Source: Cannabis sativa (taxonomy: Eukaryota > Streptophyta > Magnoliopsida > Rosales > Cannabaceae). Taken from it: a stretch of 64,000 bases of DNA. Every line of letters begins with the position of its first letter. Position 1 is the first letter of the stretch. The notes under the pieces are model-generated. The model ran no database searches. It saw nothing but the letters and a program-made list of their open reading frames with translations, and was not told the DNA's origin. Positions 11,711-24,526 of the stretch are shown here, piece after piece. Position numbers and translations under genes: made by a program. The stretch lies in NCBI RefSeq assembly GCF_029168945.1, contig NC_083609.1, positions 24,735,501 through 24,799,500 on the forward strand. Reading direction: 5' to 3'.

Positions 11711-13825
11711 TCATTTCCGTTGCGGACTAGCCATTGCCTGTTTATAGGTTAATGGATCGTCATCAATACCGTCACCTACGACCATATTGATTTCACCATC
11801 CAAGCCATAACGAGCAGGTTTTGTTGAAACCCTCCCACTACGACGAGGTACGGTTGTCTTCTGAACAGAAACTTTAGTAGTAGATTTCTCAGTTTGTTCA
11901 ACTGAGGGAGTGGGATCGTCTTCTTCACGAGTGGAAGAGGACAGAACATTGGAAGGACTTATATCTGATAGCAATTCCTCTAGAACAACTTTACTTTTCG
12001 GTTTGTAGTCTTTAATATAGTTCTCTTCAAGGAAAGTAGCATTTGTAGAAACAAACACTTTATTATCCTTGTGACTATAAAATAGTCCACCCCTAGTCTC
12101 TTTAGAATTTCCGACAAACATGCATACTTTGGTACGTGATTCAAGTTTGCCTTCTTTCTTTCTTAAGACATGAGCAGGGCACCCCCAAATTCTGTAATGG
12201 CGTAAACTAGGTGTTCGACCATTCCAAAGTTCGACGGGTGTCTTAGGGACTGCTTTAGATGGAACAACATTTAGAATGTCATTTGCCATCTGTATAGCAT
12301 ATCCCCAGAAGGACGTAGACAGAGTTGAATAACTCAGCATAGACCTAACCATTTCCAAAAGAGTGCGATTTCTTCTTTCTACAACTCCATTTTGTTGTGG
12401 AGTTGCTGGGGCAGTGTATTGGGATTCAATTCCAAGTTCAATTAAATGATCTTTGAACTGCATATCCATATATTCTCCACCCCTATCAGTTCGCAAGATC
12501 TTTAATGATTTACCTAATTGGTTTTGGGCCAAAGCATGAAATTCTTGAAACTTTTCAAACGTTTCAGATTTCTTTTGCATTAGGTAAAGAAAACTATATC
12601 TAGAGAAATCGTCAATGAAAGTGACAAAATACTCATAACCACCTCGGGCTTTGACATTCAAAGGTCCGCAGACATCAGAATGCACTAACCCTAGAGGGAT
12701 TTTGGCACGCTCTCCCTTTGCAGAGAAAGAAAGTTTAGTCATTTTTCCTTCTAGGCAGGACTCGCATACTGGCAGTTCACCTAAGACGACATTTTTCAAT
12801 GGACCGTCTTTGGTGAGCCTATTGAGTCTATCAAAGCCTATATGACCTAAACGTAAATGCCATAGATTAGTTTGATCATCATTATCAATCTCTTTTCTTG
12901 TTAGGTTTCTAGGTCTAGCTACACTGAAAAGTTCACTATTTAGTGAGATTTGAGTACTCGGTCTTAAAACATAAAGCCCTTGTTCCATTATAGCAACACA
13001 TATTTGAAATCCATTACGAGAAATTGAACAATTTGTACTCGAAAAATTCAATATATAAGATTGTGTTTGCAAACATGAGACACGAATCAAGTTTCTACTA
13101 AAGTTTAGAATAAATAAAACATTTTCTAAAATTAAAAATCTTTGTTGAAACTTGATGCGGGCTTTTCCTCTAGCTTTGACCGATACTAATTCGCCATTGC
13201 CAACTTTAAGCTGTAACTCTCCTGGAAGCAGATTTTCCCAAGTTTCAAGAAACTGCAGTGAAGAACATACATGGTTAGTAGACCCAGAATCAACAATCCA
13301 GATGGATTTGTCGTTCTCTAAAACACATGATTCAAAGACAAAAGCATTACCTTCATTTGAATTGTTTAGAAGCCTGGGACATCGTTCTTCATGATGACCC
13401 TTTCCATTACAATTCGAACATAGAAGATTATGTCTGATAATTGTACTTGAAGAAGCATTTTTGCTAGATCCTTCATACCTAGTCCTTTTCCTTCGATTAT
13501 TGATTGCAAACCCAGGGGGACCCATTGCAATCAAGTTCCGTTCATGGGCTCGTAATTCTGCTTCGAGCTTGTCCATGTCGGAGGAGTTAGAATTGTTGAT
13601 CATGTAAGAGATAACAAATTCATTATACTCCGGAGGAAGACTATTAAGGATAAGTTGGACCCATTGTTCTCTTGATAAATCAATTCCTAGTAGATTTGCC
13701 TTTTGGAACTTCAGATTCATCATCAACAGGTGCGAAGTAATGCAACTACCAGGATGCATTTTCACACTATAGAGTTCTTTTGCTAAGATAGTAACTAAGA
13801 GAGGATCGGGGTGAGGGTTATTCAT
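11711..13825 (-). pseudogene. Copia gag (N-truncated), protease and integrase
   Basis: 704 residues. The start holds only the second half of a Copia gag (LILNSLPPEYNEFVISYM), then a CX2CX4HX4C knuckle (CSNCNGKGHHEERC) that binds RNA. The protease active site follows as WIVDSGSTNHVC. Next come the GAG-pre-integrase region (LWHLRLGHIGFDRL), Zn ligands CESCLEGK, and an intact D-D-E integrase core: HSDVCGPL, RTDRGGEY and QQNGVVERRNRT. The C-terminal part has the GCPAHVL and GRVSTKPARYG regions that lead into RT. About 100 gag N-terminal residues expected for the family are not found upstream. The first Met is taken only because no better start exists. Confidence 0.9.
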
Positions 13826-16422
13826 AATGACAATTGCAACACATCAATAAAACAGAAGTAAGGTTTTGGCTCATAAATTCATACACAATTTAGAAAATAA
13901 CAAGTAATGACATATGTTATAGAAATACTAAATCTAACATAGTTTATTTTCCAAGGTATTTCAACAAACTGATACAGTGTCCCGTTTAGGCGAGAGTCAA
14001 AGCATCATCCATTGAATAGAGTTGTCAGCTCATCTAAAATGATAACCATTCTAGCAACCTTTTATTCGATCAAGATTGGAATTCAGCGTTGTCCAGTTTA
14101 GGCGAGAGTCAAGGCAATTCTATCTTATGAGCTTCCACCATTGTTTCATAACTTGTAAGTCAAGTATGGTCGCCACCATTAGGGTGATCTATACCATACA
14201 AAACACTTACAAATTACTTATCATGCGAGGTTAAACGGTGCGAAATTGCTAATGAACGTTCCTCCATTAGGGAGGATTACTCACTAAAACAAACGCGGTG
14301 TAAAACCCACAATGGAGATCGAATGTCTCTTGATTAAAAGCTCATTATTTAAAAATAATATATGTATTTTGTATAATCATTTAAATTCGATATTATAATA
14401 ATGAAAAATTACAAACTAAAGTTGGTAAAAATCAACTTTAATTAATTTTCAATTATTATTTAAATTTGAAAAATAAATTCAAATGAATATCGAACAAGTT
14501 CCATAATATAATAATGAAAAATTAAAAATCAACTTTAATTAATTTTCAATTATTAATTAAATTCAAAAAATAAATTTGAATATAAAATGGAACAAATTTG
14601 AAAATATCTTGTTTAAGTTGTTTTAGAAGAATCTAAAAAATCAATTTAAATAATTTCAAATCAGATTTAATTAAATTTAAAATTAAGTTGTAACCACTTA
14701 ATTTTGAAGATATTTCATTTTAAGTTAATATTTGAAAAGATATTAACTTAAAAAATATCTAAAGAATCTTAATAACCAATGCCTAAAATTCCTCAACTTA
14801 ATTTTGAAATTTTGAATACAAAAGATATTCAGATTTAAGTTGGTTAGTTGTAGATAACTAAATATCAACTTAAATAGGAATATTTAATGAAAAATTTAAA
14901 TTAAGTTCCAGAAAGAATCTAGATGGTTATAATTCTATATTTAATTAAATATAAGAAAATACATATAGTTTAGCTTAGAATATAAAATTCTTTAAACTAT
15001 GATTTTCTAAATTAATTTCAAAATAAATGAAATTAATTATGTTGCTAATTCAATTTTAATTAGGTTAAACTAGTGTAATTAACCTAGTACAGTCATTCAA
15101 ATCAGGCAAATGGGCCTTCACAATTGGGGTGGTTTGTGTGAGGGGGTGCTGGGTTCAGTATGTCGTACCCACTTCTATGGCTCCCAACTCTCACACAAGG
15201 CCCAAAAGAGAGGAATTTAACCTTAATAAGAACAACTGTTATTAATTGAATAGGCCCAAAAAACTAAATGGGCCTAAATAAATTCTATCAAGAACTATGA
15301 TAATTTATTTTAGCAACATTAACCTATATGCATCTATAATAAAATTAAACACATAGGCTCACACAGGCACACTTTGGATGGGTCCTATCATGTTGCTAGG
15401 TCATACACAGATGAAAGAAGATTGTAAATATACCTGTTACAAATTATTATCTTGACCAAGGGAGCCATCAGATCATTAGATCTGGCAAAAGGTAACCATG
15501 GCTATTTGCAATCAAGTAATAATAGGTTTTTAAAAACTTACATACAAGCTAAAACCACATACTCCTGCAACAAGGTTATCTGGATAGTTGGAAGTAGGAT
15601 TTATTTAATTTTAAATAAATAATTTCGAAAAAATAAATAATTAAAAAATATTTTAATATTCGAAAAATTTAAAATTAAACCTACTATTATCTTATATCTA
15701 TTTAAAATTACATGATTATAAATATCTTATTTTAAATTTAAATAAGGTCAAAATATCTAAAAAGATTTAAAAAATCTTAAAAGATAAGATATAATTAAAA
15801 ATATCTTAAAAGATAAGATATTTTAAAATATCTTAAAAGATTTTATAAATATCTTATAAAATCTGACCTTAAATTTAAAAAAAATATAATCAAATTTAAA
15901 AATAAGATAGATTTTTAAGCAAGAAGATAGATACTAATTCTATTCAAATTCAAATTACACTAATATCTTGAATTAAATTTAAAAAATATTAAATTAATTC
16001 AAAATGATAATTAGAATTGAATTAGGAATAGTAATAGTATAAATACAAAACTATACAAAAAATTGGAAGTTAATTCCATGAAAAAGCATGAAAAATTGAA
16101 GAAAAACAAAAAAATTCGAAACTGTACGGACAGATTTGCGATCGCAGGAAAATATCAGCACAGCCCCGATTTTTTCAAATCTTCAAAAAATCATAACTAA
16201 TTCAAATAAAATCCAAATTAAGTTCTGTAAAAGGCTAACTTGCTTAATTTTTTCCATACTATCCAATAAAAATAATTCCAGAGATAAAATCGCAATTATT
16301 TTTCACAAAAATTTGACAAACATCAATCAATCATCAAATAACACTCAATACAACATGATACCATCCAAAGAACATACAAACAATCGTTTTAAAGTCCAAA
16401 TTTCTTGCAAGTAAATCAATTA
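13826..16422 (-). other. Copia leader, unusually long and AT-rich
   Basis: About 2.6 kb between the primer binding site and the first gag codon with no recognisable coding content. The part next to gag (13975-14340) carries two exact copies of TTTAGGCGAGAGTCAA (13985-14000 and 14097-14112) and related CCATTAGGG stretches. 14340-16080 is extremely AT-rich, with repeated ATCTTAAAAGATAAGAT-type words around 15740-15860. Confidence 0.7.
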
Positions 16423-16439
16423 CCATGGCTCTGATACCA
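16423..16439 (-). promoter_or_regulatory. Copia primer binding site (initiator tRNA-Met)
   Basis: The minus strand reads TGGTATCAGAGCCATGG two bases inside the 5' LTR. TGGTATCAGAGC is the standard complement of the 3' end of plant initiator tRNA-Met. Confidence 0.95.
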
Positions 16440-16441
16440 GT

Positions 16442-18332
16442 TGTTGGATATTATTTTACCAGGATCTTAGATCTACTCACAAGTATGTTTATTAACATCC
16501 TAAATAAGAACTTTCTAAAACGATAAATTAAACACATATAAAGTTTAAGAAACCTTACATTGAGTGCAGCGGAATTAAATGACTCCTTCCGTTCAGATCT
16601 CTAACCCTTGATTCCTTTCTGTAGCAGAGTATTATCAAGATCTGAACCTGGATCTCTTTCTCTGAATCCTTGATGCTGAATCTCCTTTGCTGATGATCTT
16701 TCTTCACGATCTTCCTCACTATGATTGAGGTATTGCTTGATGTGTGTGGGCACTACTCTAATCACTAAAGTAATTTCGAAATTCAAAGGAAGAGAGAAGA
16801 AAGAGAGTGGCAGCTAGAGAAGAGAGTGGAGGCTCAGGTTTTTCTGATTCAGAAAGTGTAATTTTCCTGAAGCCTTCACTATCTATTTATAGCATTCCAC
16901 TAGGGTTAGATTTGAATTATATGGCATTAAAATAATAAAAAAATCAATTTAAAATACCTATAAAGGTGGTCGGCCATGGCTAGGTGGACTGGTCCTTGAT
17001 TTTTGCAATTTTGCAATTTTAACACCTTTTGTATCTGATTTTCTCAAAAATGCCAATTTCCTAATTCAATCATTTAAATGCCAATTCTAACTATTTAATA
17101 ACTATAAATAATTATTAAATAATATTGTCATTTATCATATTTATTAATTGAACCATACAAAGTATCATAATTAACAAATATGCCCCTATTAACTCTTTCT
17201 TTACAATTTCGACCTTACTTAGTGAAAATTTCACAAATAGACATAGTCTAATTCGTGAATTATAATTGATTAATCAAAACCAATTACATGAGTCTTACAA
17301 ACAATATTATCTCAACTAGTGGGGGGACCATGGGTCTATATAACTGAGCTTCCAATAAGTAGATCAAGAATTTAGTACTAAAATTCACTAACTTATTAAT
17401 TCTTCGTTGAATCCACGCATAGAACTTAGAATTGCACTCTCAGTATATAGAATGCTCTATATGTTCCACCATATAGACACATCATTAGTTATCCATTTTT
17501 ATAATCCTAATGTGATCAATGATCCTCTATATGAATGATCTACACAGTAAAGGGATTAAATTACCGTAACACCCTACTATGTATTTTATCCTTAAAACAC
17601 TTGACCCCGTATAAATGATATTTCAGCTTATGTGAAATGAGATCTCCACCATTTATTTTCGTTTGGTCAAGCTCGAAGGAGATCATCCTTTGCTTACTAT
17701 TCGCCAGGTAGAAGCTATAGATTCCATGTTTATGCTAGCGCTCCCACTCAATTGCACTACCGTGTTCCCAAAAAGTATGTATCACCCTTACCTAAAAGTA
17801 GGCTTAACTAACAATTCAAAGGAACACAAATAGCCTTTCAAGATTGAGCCTAATCATAACAGGATTAAGATCATTTGATCTAGGATCAACTTGGCGATAT
17901 TGACTTGAATAGATTTTACGGTAAGTTTAATTAAATCTAAGTCAAAGTTCAATATCGGTCCCTTTTGATGCATACTCCATGCATCCAACCTGAACTTTAC
18001 TTTAACCAATGTTCTGGAAAGAACATAGTATTTCTCCAAATACAAGTAAACTCTTGTTGTAGATTATCATATCAGTAAAACCCTGTGTCTGATAAATCTA
18101 GGAAACTTTATTCACATAGTCATGTTTACTTTCCAATGTGAGGACAGCACAATAAACATGATCAAGTATGTGAAAAGGGTTTAAGATGAATTTATAAATC
18201 AATTAGACAAGCAATTGATAAAGTGAGCCAAAACATACACAAATGAATGAAAAATACTTCTGTTTCTTTATTGATGTTGAATAAAATAGATTACATTGAA
18301 ATGGAGTTTTATTTAGGGCATAAAACCTAACA
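16442..18332 (-). repeat. Copia 5' LTR
   Basis: 1891 bp with minus-strand TATAAATA at 16884-16891, the same offset as in the other LTR. The target duplication TGGAG follows at 18333-18337. Confidence 0.95.
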
Positions 18333-19704
18333 TGGAGATGGGTGACTTTGGTTCGAGATGAGTGCTTTCTGGTGTGCGAGTTGTTCGTTGATAGGAGCTG
18401 AGATGGCTCGGGTTAGTGAGGGATGTGAGCTGGGTTGCTGTTGGATGAACGGGGCTCGGATGGTGTCGACTGGAATGGTGAAATGGAGGTACTTGTTTGC
18501 TTCCTCGATTGCTGGTGGTGTACTGGTGTGTGCGAACAGAGTCGGATCTCGGCGTGGTGCAGTGGTTCGTTGCTGGGTCGCGTTGGTGAAGGATGCGGCT
18601 GGGTGGTTCGAGTTGGTTCGTAGTGATGGTTGAACGGAGCTTTGGGTGATTCGTGATTGGCAACGAGTGGTGCAAGTTGAAGGTGTCTCGCACAGAAGTT
18701 GCTGATGGTGAGTGAAGGTCGACTTGAGATGGCTCGGGTTAACTTCGGGTGGAGGTTGTCTTAATCTGGTGTTTGAATGGAGGTTACAGGTTGGTGTTGG
18801 TTGCTGTTTGAGTGAACGGTTTGGTGATTTCTGGTGAAAGTAGACTAAAGGTGGTGGCTACGGGTCGAGTTTAGAAGTTGAGGGCTTCGGAGTGGAGTTG
18901 CTGGTTCGGGTTGGTGAGTGAGTTCAGGTGGAGGTCGATTGCGCAGTGGTTTAGAGATGGGTTGTTTGCAGTCAGGCAGAGGTTATGGTGACTGGTGGTG
19001 AATCGAGTTTAGCATGCGGCTACTTGGTGGAGAAGGATGAAAGTAATGGTGGTAGGGTTGTAGTTTAGCTAATGGGCTAATCATTGAGAAAATGGGCTGA
19101 AGTCAACAACATAATGGGGCCTAGTTGACTAAATTTTTGGACTTATTAAGCTTGTGGGGTCAATTTGATTTAGATTGATCTACAATCTCAGCCCAAAAAT
19201 AAGGAAAATACAAAGTACCAAGACCAATCACCAAGACCAAATGATTGGTCTGATAAAGACACTTCCCCAATGATTGCATCATTAAAACACATTTTCTTCA
19301 CATGTTCCTCTTTATCAGACCAAGCACTCTATTATTGTTTCAAAACTCCAATTCATTTGATCAGCCCAGTACCAAAACACCTTTTGCTGCCAAATAACGT
19401 TGCTAAGCCATTGCTATAGCAACTAGATGTAACTTTTCCACCCCAAACTTAATTTCTTTGCCCAATTTTAAATTTCTTCACTTCCACAGCCTTCTTCACT
19501 TGATCTGCACACAAAGAAAGGAAACACTTCCTTAATTTCACCATGACATTTATTCATAACTAAATAATATATATATATATATATATATTTCTCTTGTTTT
19601 TTTTTCTTTTCTAGGGGTGCCTTTATTTTTTTTCATTCCCTTTTTTTTTTTTTTAAATTCAGTCTTTTTTTTTCTTTTCTTTTGGCACCCCCAAATTACA
19701 AGTC
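18333..19704 (-). other. Element A 3' non-coding region, right part
   Basis: Continues the sequence broken at 8270 by the Copia element. 18340-19050 is richer in G (plus strand) than its surroundings; open frames on both strands there show no domain. 19567-19590 is an AT dinucleotide run and 19590-19690 is T-rich. Polypurine-tract-like motifs recur near 19438 and 19752. Confidence 0.65.
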
Positions 19705-22342
19705 TCAAACATCCTTCAAAGAGATAGAGGTCTTTTCTCGGTTGACCTCTCCACCCCCAAACTTCACTCCTTGGCCTTTCACTAAGATTTTTCTTCTTGA
19801 AAGTGCATCACGAAGTTTCACCACCCCATCAGGGTATACTCTCACCACCAAGAAAGATCCATCACACCTTGAATCTAGTCGTCCATGAGTAGCCTTCGTT
19901 AAAGAGTTGGAAAAAATCACTTGTTGCCCAACTTCAAACATTTGATACCGAAATTTTCTACTAAGCTTCTTTTTCTTTCTCTTCTTTTTGGGTGGTTTTT
20001 TAGGGTCAAATGATGCTTTGTCTTTGCTTTCTTGTGGCTCGTGATCCTTAGCAATTTCTTTAAGGGGAATCTTCTTTCTCACCTTCTTACTAACTTTGAA
20101 TTCGGACTCATCAACCATGTTAGGATCCATATCTCCAATTGTTAAGCATTCTCCTATTGCATCCGGAGCACATATGGGATGGAAAACCTTGAATGTGGCT
20201 TGCTCATCTTGAGATCTCATGGTGAGCTCTCCTTTTTCAACATCTATCAAAGTCCTTCCCGTGGCAAGAAATGGCCTCCCTAAAATGATTGGAACTTCCC
20301 TATCTTCCTCATAGTCAAGAATAATGAAGTCCGCTAGAAAGATGAACTTATCTACTTGTACCAAAACATCTTCAACTTTTCCATCCGGATGAGCCATGGA
20401 ACGATCCGCTAATTGCAAAGTGACGGTGGTTGGCCTTGCTTCTCCAATTCCCAACTTCTTGAAAATAGACATGGACATGAGATTAATACTAGCTACCAAA
20501 TCACAAAGAGCTCTTCCAACATCTCGACCCCCAATAGAAATTGGAATTGTGAAGCTCCCCGGATCTTTCAACTTTGGTGGAATCTTACTTTTTAACATGG
20601 CGCTGCATCCTTCGGTGACAGCTACAGTTTCAAACTCCCCCAACCTCTTTTTCTTCGTTAAAATATCTTTTAAGAACTTGACATAATTCGGCATTTGCTC
20701 CAATGCTTCCACCAAGGGAATATTGATATGGAGCTACTTCAACACATCTAAAAACTTCTTGAATTGCCCATCTTGCTGCTGTTTTCGAAATCTTTGGGGA
20801 AATGGAAGGGGTGGTTTAGGACTAGAACATACTAGTGCAAATTGCTGACTGTCAGGTTGCTGACCCTTTGCTGTATCAACTGGGCTAGTTTCAGCAATTT
20901 CTTGGGCAGTTTTGTTACTCAATTTTTCGTCGATTTGGATTGAAGTGGGCTCCCCACTACCCTTTATTTCCTCCTTAGAATTTTTCAGATGCTTGCCACT
21001 CCTTAGTTGAATGGATTTACATTGTTCCTTCCCATCCTTCCTTGGATTTTCCGTGCCACTAGGCAAAGAACCTTGCGGCCTAGCTTTTAATTTATTGGCC
21101 AAATGTCCAAGTTGCAACTCAAGGTTTCGAAGAGAGGCAGCTTGACTTTGTATCACCACATCATTTTTGGCCATATAATCCCGCATTAGACTCTCCAAAG
21201 AACTCGATTGGGAATTTTGAGCATGTTGTAATGTCGCGGTTGTTGTGAAAAACCCGGTGGATATGCTTGTCTTCCTTGGGCTAGTGTGGTGCTTGAGCTT
21301 GCCCCTTGACCCCCCAAGACAAATTAGGATGATTCTTCCATGCTTGATTGTAAGAATTCGAGAATGCCCCATTGTTTCTGTTAAACTTCTGATTTCCCAT
21401 GTAACAAACGGACTCCGGATTAGAGGGACACTTCTCAAACACATGCCCTTCTCCACAAAACACACATGAGACATCATCACTTTGTATGGCAGCAGCTGGC
21501 TGAATATTTTTAGAGTTCCCAATGCTCAAATTCTTCAAAACATTCGTCATGGAAGCCATTTGAGTTGTCAAAGCCGTTATTGCATCTACCTCAAGGACCC
21601 CCACCACTTGTCTACTTGTTGGAGCTCTTGTGTTGGACAATTAGTAGTTGTTACTTGCAATGGTCTCCAAAATCTCAAATGCTTCGTTATAAGACTTCGA
21701 CAACGAAGCTGCACCATTGGTCGATGCATCTAACACCATTCGAGAAGCTGCATTTAAGCCATTATAAAAAGTCTCCATTTGTATACAATGTGGAATGCCA
21801 TGATGTGGACACTTTCGCAAAAGTTCCTTAAACCTTTCCCACGCAGCACTTGTAGACTCATCTTCAAGTTGCTGAAAAGACATGATCTCACTTCTGAATT
21901 TTGCATTTCTAGTAGGAGGAAAGTATTTCCGCAGAAACTTTTCAGCAAGATCATTCCAATTGGTAACAGAATCAGAAGGCAAAGTGTTGAGCCATGATCT
22001 AGCTCGGTCTCGTAGTGAGAATGGGAATAGCTTCAACCTTAGCACCTCTTCACTCACTCCTTGGATCTTGAAAGAATCACTCACCTCCAAGAATGAACGG
22101 AGATGGAGGTGAGGATCCTCAATTGGCATCCCGCTAAATTGCCCCACAGTTTGGAGCATTTAGAACATCACTAGCTTGAGCTCAAACTGTGGTGCTTGTA
22201 TTTCAGGCCTCACAATGCCTGGATTGAGCTCATTAAACATGGGAAGAGCATACTCCCGTATAGCCCTTGCTCGATCATCTGCCAATATGATGGGATTAAC
22301 AATTTGTTGGGCAATCCCATCATCATCAAGATTCTCAGCCAT
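19705..22342 (-). pseudogene. Athila-like gag-protease fused to an integrase tail (element A)
   Basis: Gag begins MAENLDDDGIAQQIVNP (22342). The capsid region has RDRARSWLNTLPSDSV and FLRKYFPP, followed by the Athila knuckle CVFCGEGHVFEKC (about 21460) and NPNLSWG-type motifs. Then come LRNLELQLGHLA, SIQLRSGK, a LHINIPLVEALEQMPNY region and the protease (ALCDLVASINLMSMSIF, where the usual D-x-G active site reads CDLVAS; VPIILGRPFLATG). A basic linker rich in PKKKRKKKK leads straight to an integrase C-terminal tail (FEVGQQVIFSNSL and LDSRCDGSFLV). RT, RNase H and integrase core are missing. In-frame stops lie at 22160, 21641 and 20734, and there is a frame change near 21285. Confidence 0.88.
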
Positions 22343-22549
22343 GATGTCTCGGCCCTTAGCCTTTTGAACCCTTCTTTAACTTCGAAATGTGCGTTCAATC
22401 TCGGGGTCAATGGGAGCAAGTTCAAAGTCCTCTTGTTGGTTCATACACTATAGATACCTGAGATTTTAAAGAACAAACCAGCAAGATTAAAAACACAAAA
22501 ATTATTAGAATGTCGATTAGTTGATAAAACAAAATTTAGAACTTAAAGT

Positions 22550-22566
22550 CCCCAGCAACGGCGCCA
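22550..22566 (-). promoter_or_regulatory. Element A primer binding site
   Basis: The minus strand reads TGGCGCCGTTGCTGGGG just inside the 5' LTR, the standard Athila-type primer site (usually TGGCGCCGTTGCCGGGG). 22343-22549 is the short untranslated leader. Confidence 0.88.
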
Positions 22567-22572
22567 AAAACT

Positions 22573-23605
22573 TGTTGTGAAAATTTATATTGATTTGTAA
22601 TTGCGCAAGTGTACACAATCACAAACAAGTAATACAATGATAAGTAATCAAACTTCGTCTCCACATGGACTTTTTACTAAATAATGCAAAACCAACTATA
22701 GGCAATTCCAAGAATTTCGAATAAAAATAAAACAAAGTAACAAATTAATTCAAGAGAAAAATTTATAATCTTAATTCTAAACTTGAGAAATAATATTTTA
22801 AACTAAATAAACTAAAAATAAGAAGCTAAAAGTGATTAAAGTGGTGATAATTTCAGATTTTTGAAATATACTTGGGTGATTAATTTCCACTTGTATATCT
22901 CAGTTGATACAACAATGACTCAACAATCCTGACAGAGTTAACAGATTTCAGAAAAAACAAACCAGCAAGCTTTTTCCAAAACTTGCAATAAACCATTCAT
23001 AATCTCAACAATGCATTCCAACATCAGATTAGATCACAAATAGTCCAATAAAGCATCAAATCTTTAGTTATGCATGGTAACAAAATATGCCTATTTCACT
23101 ACTAATTAATACCTAAAAAAAATAAGTAAAAATCATGCATCAATTAGAGGGGTTCAACTAGGTCTTACTTTTTCAAGTAAGATCTAGCTTGCTAAATGTT
23201 AGAGCTGGCCAAAAATTAACATTCAATCAACATTTCAATCACACCTAATTGAACAAAGACAAGATTACTCAATCATTGCAAAATCAAAGTACTAGTCCAT
23301 ACAAGGGTTCATAACCACCCAAATCTCAAAGATTTTAGTTCATAGCTGAAATTAACAACATCAAACCAAAAAATAATAGAGTCATGGAGTTTAAGAGACT
23401 ATTAAAGAGTAGAAAATGATACAAAATGGAAGAGGAGAGCAAGAGAAATGAGTTGGGAGCTCAAATCTTCTATTTGTAGGTTGCATTCTTCTCCTTCTTC
23501 TTAGTCTTCTTCTTCTCTTCTTTTTACTCTCTCCTTTCTATTTTTTTCTGTACTTAGATTTCTGAAATTTCGTACTCCCCCTTTCTCAAATGCAGCCACC
23601 ATTTT
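22573..23605 (-). repeat. Element A 5' LTR, inner part
   Basis: Begins (plus strand) TGTTGTGAAAATTT at 22573 and matches the left LTR from about 22746 onward. It is interrupted at 23605 by Tat1 in the word GCAGCCACCATTTT; the uninterrupted word is seen at 5218-5232 in the left LTR. Confidence 0.9.
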
Positions 23606-24463
23606 TGTTATAGTGAGATTTCTCTCACCTAGAAACTCGAGATCACACTCCTCTTTAAAGGACATGTGTATTCAGATTTCCAATGAAGGCTGAATGTCCG
23701 CGAGAGACTTCTCGAAGTTTAGACCTCGCTTAGGATAAAACCAGCGAGATATTGCAAGTGCGACTTAAGTTGCACCGTGTAACCGTGATTCTCATCATAC
23801 AGGGTAGATCCAACTCGCATGTGTCAGAACATGTGCGAGTGTCCCCTCTATATTTCCGCGACAAGTATAGAGACCAACTCCCTATGATGCAGTTTGGTCC
23901 CAACAGCCCTGACAGACCAATATAAACTCGCATGTCCAGATCTTACTAGCTCCAACATGCGATATCTACAAGGGGCGATTACCTAAGGGCGCAGACGTTT
24001 CAAACGTACTGGCAATCCTGCGAGCTCAACAAACGGAACATGAACAGTCAACTCGCAGATGCGGAAGACGCATACGTTGATGAACTTAGTAATTGTCACA
24101 CATTTATTAATGTTAACGTTGTTTGAGTTTAGTTATTGCAATTCAATGTGTGAATAATGGATTAACAATGAATGTGATCCTTATGTAACCGATTGGACGC
24201 CTACTTTGTATATAAAGGGGTGATCCACCATGAAAATGCACCTACGAATCCTTTACTACAGTGGACTAAGCAGATCAAAATCTGACTGAACCACTATAAT
24301 TCTTTGTCTTGTTTACTTTTTCCAGCCTTGTTGTGTGTTCTTGCATTCCCAGTCGAGTACTCGCCATTTTAGGTTGAATACTCGCACTTGTCATTTCCCT
24401 AAAAATTCTCTTTTATATCAATTAATTAGTACTTTTTGGTGTTGCGAAATTCACTCGACAACA
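23606..24463 (+). repeat. Tat1 5' LTR
   Basis: TGTTATAG...CGACAACA, 858 bp, with a TATA box TATATAAA at 24209-24216. It includes many copies of short words with GCGA/TCGC, a composition shared with the Tat1 internal region. Confidence 0.95.
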
Positions 24464-24465
24464 TT

Positions 24466-24481
24466 TGGCGCCGTCTGTGGG
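24466..24481 (+). promoter_or_regulatory. Tat1 primer binding site
   Basis: TGGCGCCGTCTGTGGG two bases after the LTR end, a primer site common in Tat-type elements. I do not assign the tRNA with certainty. Confidence 0.85.
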
Positions 24482-24526
24482 AATTCGACTGAAAGATTTC
24501 ATTCACTTCAAAGAACACCGTTCATC

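Larger units (their letters stand above)
8271..18332 (-). mobile_element. Full-length Copia retrotransposon (Tork/Angela-like)
   Basis: Two 1891-bp LTRs (8271-10161 and 16442-18332) bracket, on the minus strand, a primer binding site, a long leader, gag-protease-integrase-RT-RNase H in Copia order, and a polypurine tract. The 5-bp target duplication TGGAG flanks it (8266-8270 and 18333-18337). The two LTRs differ at about 20 positions by eye, so insertion is recent. It is defective: one in-frame stop near 11711, a frame change near 10885, and no recognisable gag N-terminus. The lineage call rests on general resemblance and is not certain. Confidence 0.95.

Noticed and set aside
8430..16786. 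Identical 61-residue minus frames at 8430-8615 and 16601-16786
   Set aside because: They are the same part of the two Copia LTRs, downstream of the LTR TATA box; duplicated because LTRs are, not as a gene pair.
18313..18693. Open frames on both strands in the G-rich part of element A
   Set aside because: Composition alone keeps them open; no domain on either strand and the region is retrotransposon non-coding sequence.
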